A stretch of 15,779 nucleotides of DNA from Acidimicrobiia bacterium (GTDB lineage: Bacteria > Actinomycetota > Acidimicrobiia > Acidimicrobiales > Aldehydirespiratoraceae), in the NCBI GenBank assembly GCA_022824605.1, contig JAJDZO010000399.1, forward strand, positions 1 through 15,779, written 5' to 3'. How positions within the stretch are numbered: the first letter of the stretch is position 1; each line of letters opens with the position of its first letter. Positions 1-6,351 of this stretch are shown piece by piece. The notes under the pieces were generated by a model that worked only from the letters and a program-made list of their open reading frames with translations, was not told the DNA's origin and did not search any database. Both the position numbers and the translations under genes were made by a program.

Positions 1-1
1 C

Positions 2-703
2 CAGCTAATCGGCCATGTGGCCCGCATCCGGTGGCGCTACCGCGGCCACCTCACCGCGCCGGTGGTGGCCCGGCTGCCGGTGGGCACCAACCTCGACAAT
101 CTCGAGTTCCACACCGACTCCCCCGAGTCGTTCCTCACCCACGCGCCGGGGCTGGTGGTGGTGTACCCCTCCAACCCCTACGACGCCAAGGGCTTGATGG
201 AGTCGGCTCTGGCCAGCGACGACCCGGTGGTGTTCCTGGAGCCAATCTCGCTGTACCGCGGCCTCAAGCAGGACGTGCCGGTCGAGCCCTACCGGATACC
301 GTTCGGGCGGGCCAGCGTGCTGCGCGACGGCACCGACGTGACGCTGGTGTCGTGGGGCCCGCCGGTGCGCGAGGCGCTGAAGGCGGCCGAGACCCTGGCC
401 GCCGAGGGCGTGTCGGCCGAGGTGATCGACCTGCGGACGCTGTACCCGTGGGATCGCGAGACCGTGCTGGCCAGCGTGGACCGGACGGGACGGCTGGTGG
501 TGGCCCATGAGGCCCACACCACCGGCGGCTTCGGCGCCGAGATCCTGGCCGCGGTCAGCGAGCACGGCCTCTACTCGCTGGAGGCGCCGCCGGTGAGGGT
601 GGCCCACATGGACGTGTTCTGGGGTCCCACGCAGCTGGAGCGCTACTCCATGATCACCGCCGACCGCATCACTGCCGGCATCCGCCGCGCCCTGGCCGGC
701 TGA
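2..703 (+). CDS. 2-oxoacid dehydrogenase E1 component, beta subunit (5'-truncated by window edge)
   Basis: This is the C-terminal 233 residues of a thiamine-diphosphate-dependent E1-beta subunit (pyruvate or branched-chain 2-oxoacid dehydrogenase family), which with E1-alpha decarboxylates a 2-oxoacid and acylates lipoyl-E2. The frame is open to the left edge; the GTG at 17 is internal, because the preceding codons (QLIGH) and the following residues align with the middle of the family. Visible family features are the PVVAR strand, HTDSPESF (usual form HSQSPE), PGLVVVYPSNPYDAKGL, DPVVFLEP, and the transketolase C-terminal domain with DVTLVSWG, AEVIDLRTLYPWD and GGFGAEI. The catalytic Glu region lies outside the window. 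It is followed by an E2 gene, as in normal E1a-E1b-E2 operons, so E1-alpha is expected just upstream. The substrate (pyruvate, branched-chain or acetoin) cannot be fixed from this part. Confidence 0.93.
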   Translation, partial: QLIGHVARIRWRYRGHLTAPVVARLPVGTNLDNLEFHTDSPESFLTHAPGLVVVYPSNPYDAKGLMESALASDDPVVFLEPISLYRGLKQDVPVEPYRIPFGRASVLRDGTDVTLVSWGPPVREALKAAETLAAEGVSAEVIDLRTLYPWDRETVLASVDRTGRLVVAHEAHTTGGFGAEILAAVSEHGLYSLEAPPVRVAHMDVFWGPTQLERYSMITADRITAGIRRALAG

Positions 704-704
704 C

Positions 705-764
705 ATGGCACACATGCCCAACCTGCCCTCCGTGGCCCCCGGCCCGCGCGGCTCGATCGGGTGA
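705..764 (+). other. 19-codon ORF resembling the start of the E2 gene
   Basis: ATG lies one base after the E1-beta stop and the frame runs to TGA at 762-764. Its first ten residues, MAHMPNLPSV, align without gaps with the first ten of the following E2, MASIFKLPSV (six identical). At DNA level 22 of the first 33 bases match the E2 5' end. After that the similarity stops. It may be a remnant of a small tandem duplication of the E2 start, a leader ORF, or chance. The sequence does not show that it is translated. Confidence 0.25.
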
Positions 765-773
765 GGGGCTGAC

Positions 774-1970
774 ATGGCGTCGATCTTCAAGCTCCCTTCC
801 GTGGGCGACACCATGGTCGAGGGCGAGATCGTGGAGTGGCTGGTCGCCGTGGGCGACACCGTGGAACTCGATCAACCCATCTGCTCGGTCGAGACCGACA
901 AGTCGGTGGTGGAGATGACCTCCCCGTACCGGGGAACGGTGCTGGCCCTGGGCGGCGAAGCCGGCGACATGATCGCAGTGGGCCAAACGCTCATCGTGGT
1001 GGGCGATCCCGGCGAGGAGCTGCCCGCCTCGCCCGCCGCAACGGCCGAGCCGACGGCGGCAGCTGCCGCGATCCCCCAGGCAAGTCCGGCTGCATCGGTC
1101 GCATCAGTAGCCGAACCGGCCACCAGCCCTGGCGCACCGGCGGCCTCCGGCTCGGTCAAGGCCGTGCCCAAGGCCCGCAGGCTGGCCCGAGAGCGCGGCA
1201 TCGATCTGGCCACGGTGGCCGGAACCGGCTCGGGCGGCTCGATAACCGTGGCCGATGTCGAGGCCGCATCGGCTGCCGCAACCAGCTCCGGCGGAGGACG
1301 TCGGGAGCGCCTGTCGGCCACCCGCAGAGCCATCGCTCGACACATGGCCCAGTCGTTGCAGATCCCCCAGTTCACTTCGATGGTGGAAGCCGACGCTGGC
1401 CGGCTGCTTCGCGCCCGAGCTGCGCTCGCGCAGGAGATCGGCGGCCGGGTGCCACTCGACGCGCTGCTGGTGGCCCTGCTGGTGCCGGTGCTGCGCGACC
1501 ATCCGATCATGAACGCCCGACTCGACGGCGACGAGATCGAGTACTTCGACCGCTACGACATAGGCGTGGCCGTCGACACCCCCGAAGGACTGATCGTGCC
1601 AGTGGTACAGGGCGCCGACGCCCTCTCCGTGCTCGACCTGTCAGCCGAGGTCGCACGCTTGGCGGCCGCCGCCCGAGACCGCAGCGCCGCCCCCAACGAA
1701 CTCGCCGGCGCCACCACCACCGTCAACAACGTGGGCGCGCTCGGGGTGCTGGCCGGCACGCCGATGCTGCCGGTCGGAACCAGCATGATCGCCGCCTTCG
1801 GCATGGCCCGGCCAGCGGTGCGTCTCGTCGACGGCAGCGCAGTGGAGGAGCCCACCATGACGATCTCGGCCACCTTCGACCATCGCATCATCGACGGCGG
1901 CGCCAGCGGCCGCTTCCTAGCCGCGCTCAAATCCCACATCGAGCAAGCATCCGCAGACCTCCTCGCCTGA
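774..1970 (+). CDS. 2-oxoacid dehydrogenase E2, dihydrolipoyl acyltransferase
   Basis: The 398-residue core enzyme transfers the acyl group from lipoyl-lysine to CoA. Domains in order: one lipoyl domain (about 1-78) with the lipoylation site ETDKS (Lys43); an Ala/Pro/Ser-rich flexible linker (about 84-127); a peripheral subunit-binding domain (about 129-164) with KAVPKARRLARERGIDL and GTGSGGSITVADV; and the catalytic domain (about 176-398) ending with DHRIIDGG, which holds the HxxxDG active-site motif (His370, Asp374, Gly375). Length is usual for a single-lipoyl E2. The start ATG has GAGGGG at 763-768, five bases upstream. It lies 70 bases after the E1-beta stop and is probably in the same operon. 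No E3 gene follows; the downstream DNA is a pair of gene remnants. Whether it belongs to a pyruvate, branched-chain or acetoin complex is not decided. It could also serve the second E1 pair at 6352-8387. Confidence 0.95.
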   Translation: MASIFKLPSVGDTMVEGEIVEWLVAVGDTVELDQPICSVETDKSVVEMTSPYRGTVLALGGEAGDMIAVGQTLIVVGDPGEELPASPAATAEPTAAAAAIPQASPAASVASVAEPATSPGAPAASGSVKAVPKARRLARERGIDLATVAGTGSGGSITVADVEAASAAATSSGGGRRERLSATRRAIARHMAQSLQIPQFTSMVEADAGRLLRARAALAQEIGGRVPLDALLVALLVPVLRDHPIMNARLDGDEIEYFDRYDIGVAVDTPEGLIVPVVQGADALSVLDLSAEVARLAAAARDRSAAPNELAGATTTVNNVGALGVLAGTPMLPVGTSMIAAFGMARPAVRLVDGSAVEEPTMTISATFDHRIIDGGASGRFLAALKSHIEQASADLLA

Positions 1971-1989
1971 CGACCCGACAGCGCGTCGC

Positions 1990-2175
1990 GACTACAAGCA
2001 GATCGATGTCACCGACTGGACGGTCGTGAGCGAAGAGGTGTTCGGAACGAAGCCGAAACGCTGGCTGACGCACCCCGAAACGAACGAGCGCTGGCTGATG
2101 AAGGACGCAACGTTCAGTCATCAGAGTGACGGCCCGCGCGAGCGTTCGCTGAGCGAGTTCTGCGACGAAATTGCC
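1990..2175 (+). pseudogene. N-terminal remnant of a HipA-like kinase gene
   Basis: Read in frame from 1990, the translation gives DYKQIDVTDWTVV, then GTKPKRWLTHPETNERWLMK, then a LSEFCDEIA stretch. This is the pattern I know from the start of HipA-like protein kinases: a short strand, a GTKPKxWL segment, then WLxK with the ATP-site lysine and a region usually rich in E/K before the EIA helix. There is no start codon in this frame before the homology (the preceding residues are ARR). The similarity stops near 2175, and the rest of the kinase, including the catalytic and DFG-like segments, is absent. It begins only 20 bases after the E2 stop. A GTG at 2026 could start translation inside it, but the product could not be a kinase. 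The family assignment is from remembered motifs and is moderately sure; the truncation is clear if the family is right. Confidence 0.55.
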
Positions 2176-2236
2176 AGCGACTGCTGGACGGCGACGGCTA
2201 GTGTCAGTGTCACATCCTCTTCGTACGGTGAGGCCG

Positions 2237-2613
2237 ATGTCCGAGAACGGCGAACGCCGCCTTTATGCGACTTGGCGCAACCCCGAGGGTCTGATCCGGC
2301 CGGTGGGGGTGTTGACGCGACGGACAGCGGACGGTGGGGAAAGGACGAGCCGGACAACTCGGTGAACCCTAGGGCCATCCTGTTGAACACCCGAACCGGC
2401 GCACGAGTCGGCTACGTTCCCGACTGCCTCGTCGAAATGATTCACGAATTGCGTGACCTGGATGCGGAAGTCGAAGTGACGGCCGAGCATGTCAACCCGG
2501 ACACCGCGCCGCCGCATATGCGCCTGCTGTGTCGTCTGGCCGCACCGTGGCCCGACGGCTACGAGCCCCTCTCAGGCCCCGAGTACCAGCCCATCGCCCA
2601 ATCGGCCACCTAG
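2237..2613 (+). pseudogene. HIRAN-domain protein gene with internal deletion and frameshift
   Basis: Two pieces of one family lie in different frames. The first piece (2237-2323) starts with ATG after GGTGAGG (2227-2233), gives ERRLYATWRNPEGLIRPVG, and hits a stop at 2363-2365. The second piece (2341-2613), in the previous frame, contains DEPDNSVNPRAILL and GARVGYVPDCLVEMIHEL, the HIRAN-type EPDNxxxPxAI...VGYVP pattern. It then gives VTAEHVNPDTAPP, RLLCRLAAPWPDGYEPLSG and PEYQPI before TAG. HIRAN domains are linked to DNA-end or damaged-DNA recognition. Intact relatives I recall have well over 100 more residues between the two pieces, so the middle was lost and the frame shifted near 2324-2340. 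The end overlaps mcrC tail to tail by 42 bases. A single open frame from GTG 2026 to 2613 joins the kinase remnant to this C-terminal piece; I consider it an artefact of decay. Confidence 0.6.
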
Positions 2614-3846
2614 CAGATCGCCCGTGGCTTCGGCGCGCAGCAGTCGAACACGTTCGGCTAGGCGGTCGATGGCCGTGTGAAGATCGTCGATGGCACCGGC
2701 CAAATCGACGGCTGCCACCTCGAGCCGTTTGTTCGCATGACGGACGACATGATCGACCGGCTCCGTCTCGCCCTTCGCGTAGACGAGCAGCCCGCCGGGC
2801 AGGTTGAGCGCGGTGACGTAGGCCAACATCTGGTACAGGTCGGCGTTGGGGACTGCCTTCGTGTCGATGCGCTTGTACTTGGCATCGCCGACGAACGTGC
2901 AGACGCGGCCGTCCCACCAGCTCAGATCGGGCTTGAGCCGCAATCGCCCGCCGGTGTCGAGATGCACCGGAGGCAGGTGCCGGTCGTCGGAGCAGAGCGT
3001 GCTCTCGGACACGCCGAGAGAATCGCGCAGCGCTCGCGTGACAAAGCCTTGGAACACGGCGTTCATATCGACGAGGAAGCCAGACGCCCGTTCAGCGCCC
3101 CGGGTCTGCTCGAGCGCCTGGCACCGCAGGATGAGCCGTGACAGCGACACGACCTCGCGGTAGTGCTCGTTGAGCCGGTCGAAGACGACCTCGGGCACTT
3201 CGCGGGGCTCAAAACGAACCAGCGAGACATTGGCCAGTGTGGCGTCCATCCATCGCAGGCCGTCGCGTGAGCGCCGATCCTCGAGCCGCATGCGTCCGAG
3301 CACGGCCACGGCCGCCTTCGTCAAGCGGTTGGGCAGAATGTCGTCAGTGAAGTCGTCGTAGCGGACCTCGACCGGAACCAGCCCGTCCAACCGGCGCCGG
3401 AGCTGCTCGGCCATGTCGATGCGGCCGCGTACGGTGCGCAACGCGTCCTGCTCGCTGCGGTAGCCGTGCAGCAGTCCACGGGCGAACGCACGACGGGCGG
3501 CGGAGGTGAGCGCAAGCGCCAGGGCCTCCACGAGGGTGGGAGCCGTCTCGAAGTCGAAGCGCTCATCGCGGTGCCGGTACGCGCCCATGGCATACGACGC
3601 CAGGTAGATCACACGCGAAATGTCCAGCTTGGGCCGGATCATCACCGACAGGTCGTCGATTTCGATGGCTCCGATTACGGACTGAGGCTTCAGGCGGTAC
3701 ACGCCGCGCTCGCCGATCACGGAATTGGCACTGAGCGACGGCACCGCCCCGGTGAGCGCGTCCCGCTCGGCGACGCTCAGCCGCAACGGCTCGCTCTCGG
3801 CCCACTCGTTCAACTCGATCCGACGCGTACCAGCGGCCCGGCGCAT
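2572..3846 (-). CDS. mcrC: McrC, endonuclease subunit of a McrBC-type modification-dependent restriction system
   Basis: McrC is the nuclease partner that joins the McrB GTPase ring and cuts DNA containing modified cytosine. The chosen ATG (3844-3846) gives 424 residues and has GGGAG eight bases upstream; the open frame extends to a GTG at 3924 with no clear ribosome site. Family features are the N-terminal RRIELNEWAESEPLRLS strand, RGVYRLKPQSVIGAIEI, GRIDM, YDDFTDDILPNRLTKAA, and the hallmark DMNAVFQGFV (about 260-269). The PD-(D/E)xK core is KPDLSWWDG followed by FVGDAKYKRI (Asp307, Asp321, Lys323), with DLYQMLAYV after it. The hallmark normally reads FE at the position that is FQ here (Gln266, codon CAA), a possible loss or softening of a metal-site residue. 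The last 14 codons are antisense to the HIRAN remnant, suggesting the gene end has run into neighbouring DNA. mcrB lies 102 bases upstream on the same strand. Confidence 0.92.
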   Translation of the reverse strand: MRRAAGTRRIELNEWAESEPLRLSVAERDALTGAVPSLSANSVIGERGVYRLKPQSVIGAIEIDDLSVMIRPKLDISRVIYLASYAMGAYRHRDERFDFETAPTLVEALALALTSAARRAFARGLLHGYRSEQDALRTVRGRIDMAEQLRRRLDGLVPVEVRYDDFTDDILPNRLTKAAVAVLGRMRLEDRRSRDGLRWMDATLANVSLVRFEPREVPEVVFDRLNEHYREVVSLSRLILRCQALEQTRGAERASGFLVDMNAVFQGFVTRALRDSLGVSESTLCSDDRHLPPVHLDTGGRLRLKPDLSWWDGRVCTFVGDAKYKRIDTKAVPNADLYQMLAYVTALNLPGGLLVYAKGETEPVDHVVRHANKRLEVAAVDLAGAIDDLHTAIDRLAERVRLLRAEATGDLLGGRLGDGLVLGA

Positions 3847-3948
3847 CAGCGCTTCTCCCTCACGCCGTCGCGCGCACCAGGATTCCAGAGTGCACGGTGT
3901 CACCGGTCCCAGCGGCACGGACACTCGCCCGCCGACGCCACACGCCTA

Positions 3949-6165
3949 TCATGCTTGCCGAGACTCGTCATCCGCAGGGTCGGCGCCGGCAGTCTCCTCG
4001 GCATCCGCGACAGCGGCACGAGCTTCAGCAACGCCATCCGTCGTGGGCTCCGCCTCGGAGCCGTCGTGGACGGATGCGGCCTTGCGCGCCAACGACCCTC
4101 GCAAACGGTCGAGCGCGAAGCCGCCGAACCGCTCGCCCTCCCCGTACAACTGCTCCTCCACGTAGGGCAGCACGTTGTGCTCCCAGATCAGGGACACGCT
4201 CGCGTCGTCGAGGCCTTCGATCATGAAGTAGCTCGGGCCGATAGCCGCGTGCCGCTCCGAGAGTCGCTCGTTGGCGAGATCGACCACTTCGGCCACCCAT
4301 TCCATCCCGCTCGCGTGCTCGGCAATCCAGGCGTGCAGCAGGCCCTTCACTGGCGGGGTATCCGGATGGAACCCGACGAAATGGAATCGTCGACGCAAGG
4401 CCAGATCGACGAGCGCGATGGAACGGTCCGCGGTGTTCATCGTGCCGATGATCCAGACGTTCTCCGGCAGCGAGAACGGCTCGTCCGAGTACTGGAGCCG
4501 CAATTCCTCGTTGCGGTACTCCAACAGGAAATACAGCTCTCCGAACACCTTGGACAGGTTGCCGCGGTTGATCTCGTCGATAACCAGCACGTGCGTCTCG
4601 TCCGGGTTCTCTCGGGCCTGCTTGGCCATCCTCAGCAGCGGACCATCTGCGAGCGTGAAGCCGTGTCGGCCGTCAGCAAGCGCAGGCCGGAAGCCCTGCA
4701 CGAAATCCTCATACGCGTAGGAGGGATGGAACTGCACGATGCTCACCCGGTCAGGCGAGCCGCTGAGGCACTCCGCCAACTTGCGGGCCGCATAGGTCTT
4801 GCCCGTACCCGGTGGGCCTTGGAAGATCACCTGACGCTTTAGACGCAGCAGCGTCTCTATCTTGCGCAAGTGCTCGACATCCCACAGGAGTTCCTCGGCA
4901 AGCTCATCCAAGCTCCCAGATGCAGTTCGTCCCCCAACGGATCCGGCGTGCCCCGGACGCGGTCCGGGGTCTCGGCCCGTCGACATGAGCTGCTGCAAGC
5001 GCCATACGCTGTCATTCGCCGTGATCTCGAAGATCGTCGGCGGCCGGTCCAGTGACTTCCTCAAGTCCCCCAGCACGGCACTGCGGGGCGAGTCGGTGCG
5101 CCGCCAGTCAACTTCCACGGCGTGGTGCGCTCTTGGCTCTTCACTCTCGCGATAGAAGTACTCACTGGTCACCACACCAAGGGCGTCCAGCGAGGTGCCC
5201 TTGCGGGGCTGAACCACGATGTCGCCCACGCCCACCTCGCTTCGCAGCATCCACAGTTGGCGCGCCGCGTCGGGGATGTTCATGTCTTCCAAGTCAGGAA
5301 AGACTTCAAGCATCCGCTTCTCCAGATCCTGGCGACTCGAGGCGTGCCTCACGTCTGGTCGCGAGCCGAGTGAGACCACGGCCTGGCTGTGCATGAAGTT
5401 ATGGTCCTCGAATTCTCCGGCGCGGCCGCCTCGGATGACCCAGGCCTTGCCGGGCAAGGCCTCCACATCAGGAGACTTCCCGTTGGTCGGCTCCTCCATG
5501 GACGAGTCGCCATTTGAGGGTTCGTCGTCCTTGGCAGCCTCGTTCATGAGCCACAGGATCGACTCTGCTTCGTTCCGATCGTTCGGCATCCTGTCGCTGC
5601 TGTCAATTAGCCGGTCCAAGAACTCCAAGGCGTGCTCATAGCGCGTCGCCTCGTCGGCGCCCGTCGGAAGCGGCGGATGTCCGGTCACCTGAATCGCCTT
5701 GTTGAACTGCCTGGCCTTGTAAGCCGGATAGTCGGTGCCCAGCGCCATGAGAAGCACCGAGACCGGCCGGAGCCCCGTTCCCTTTCGGGCCACGCGCGTG
5801 TCCGAATCTGCCGCGATGTCGAAGAAACCCCTGATGCGATCGCCCGCCGAGAGCGGCTCGTGAGACCAGAGTGCGCTCAGGGCACTCAGCGCTTCGGCGG
5901 TGCCGGATTCGAACCACTGCTTGAGCCAGTAGCTGGCGCGCCAGTCGGCGAGGGATGCAGCGCGGGTCAAGCCTTCAACCACCAGAGATGACCAGTCGTC
6001 ACGCTCGGCGCGCACCGCGTGCAGAGCGGCGCTCAACTTCTCGATCTCGCCGAGCTTCCACTCGACCACGCCTTCAATATCGGCAAAGTCGATCCGAGCG
6101 CGTGCTGATTCGATGTAGTCGGCGTAGCGGCTGCTGTTACCCGTGTCGCGCTCTGTCTCAGCCAT
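3949..6165 (-). CDS. mcrB: McrB-like AAA+ GTPase with PUA/EVE-like N-terminal region
   Basis: This is the motor and recognition subunit of a type IV restriction system, 738 residues. The ATG at 6163-6165 was chosen because AGGAGG stands nine bases upstream; the open frame goes on to 6642, but that would overlap the oppositely oriented E1-alpha gene. The C-terminal AAA+ domain (about 420-690) has Walker A GPPGTGKT (450-457), the McrB-type FHPSYAYEDFVQGFRP (479-494), Walker B VLVIDEINRG (526-535), MNTADRS (576-582) and RRRF (591-594). About 1-215 is a helical region I cannot name. About 239-395 starts WVIRGGRAGEFEDHNF and includes LGSRPDV, RQLWMLRSEVGVGDIVVQPR, and VDWRRTDSPRSAV. That layout resembles PUA/EVE-superfamily modified-base readers found on McrB relatives; this assignment is inference. 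An acidic low-complexity linker (about 213-236) separates the two. The acidic Ala-rich tail (about 700-738) is likely disordered. Lower GC than the flanks suggests acquisition. Confidence 0.93.
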   Translation of the reverse strand: MAETERDTGNSSRYADYIESARARIDFADIEGVVEWKLGEIEKLSAALHAVRAERDDWSSLVVEGLTRAASLADWRASYWLKQWFESGTAEALSALSALWSHEPLSAGDRIRGFFDIAADSDTRVARKGTGLRPVSVLLMALGTDYPAYKARQFNKAIQVTGHPPLPTGADEATRYEHALEFLDRLIDSSDRMPNDRNEAESILWLMNEAAKDDEPSNGDSSMEEPTNGKSPDVEALPGKAWVIRGGRAGEFEDHNFMHSQAVVSLGSRPDVRHASSRQDLEKRMLEVFPDLEDMNIPDAARQLWMLRSEVGVGDIVVQPRKGTSLDALGVVTSEYFYRESEEPRAHHAVEVDWRRTDSPRSAVLGDLRKSLDRPPTIFEITANDSVWRLQQLMSTGRDPGPRPGHAGSVGGRTASGSLDELAEELLWDVEHLRKIETLLRLKRQVIFQGPPGTGKTYAARKLAECLSGSPDRVSIVQFHPSYAYEDFVQGFRPALADGRHGFTLADGPLLRMAKQARENPDETHVLVIDEINRGNLSKVFGELYFLLEYRNEELRLQYSDEPFSLPENVWIIGTMNTADRSIALVDLALRRRFHFVGFHPDTPPVKGLLHAWIAEHASGMEWVAEVVDLANERLSERHAAIGPSYFMIEGLDDASVSLIWEHNVLPYVEEQLYGEGERFGGFALDRLRGSLARKAASVHDGSEAEPTTDGVAEARAAVADAEETAGADPADDESRQA

Positions 6166-6226
6166 CCATCCCGTCCTCCTCTCACCAAACAGGGCCTCGA
6201 CGATTCGTCCTCTAGCGGAGCGCACG

Positions 6227-6261
6227 ACACTAGTGGCCCCACCAGGACCGAACACGTCCTG
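6227..6261. promoter_or_regulatory. Inverted repeat in the mcrB / E1-alpha divergent intergenic region
   Basis: The 186-base region 6166-6351 separates divergently transcribed mcrB and E1-alpha. It contains a perfect inverted repeat, CAGGAC (6243-6248), seven bases, GTCCTG (6256-6261), the size expected for a dimeric regulator site. On the minus strand TAGTGT (complement of 6227-6232) fits the actinobacterial TAnnnT -10 pattern about 60 bases before the mcrB start. The inverted repeat would sit at or next to the matching -35 position, which itself shows no good -35 match. This placement suggests repression of mcrB but is only positional. No convincing promoter for E1-alpha was found. Confidence 0.3.
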
Positions 6262-6351
6262 CGCCTGGCGGACGCGGCGCGCGCACGGCATTAGTCTCAC
6301 CAGGGTTGTGCGCCCATCAATCTCCTTCACCAACGTGTCCCGGGCCTTGCC

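Noticed and set aside
17..703. GTG at 17 as the true start of E1-beta
   Set aside because: The frame is open to the left edge and residues before the GTG continue the family alignment; the N-terminal half, with the catalytic Glu, is simply outside the window.
836..2029. 397-residue open frame overlapping the E2 gene
   Set aside because: Arg/Gly-rich out-of-frame translation of a GC-rich gene; the E2 frame shows all family motifs.
2026..2613. A single 195-residue functional protein
   Set aside because: Its two ends belong to different families, and the middle (about 2176-2340) matches neither in this frame while the HIRAN start lies in another frame.
3847..3924. Longer mcrC start at GTG 3924
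   Set aside because: The extra 26 residues do not look like the family N-terminus and lack a ribosome site, whereas ATG 3844-3846 has GGGAG at good spacing and directly precedes the conserved start.
3466..4842. 458-residue plus-strand open frame across mcrC and mcrB
   Set aside because: Antisense shadow spanning two well-supported minus-strand genes and their gap, with no recognisable domain.
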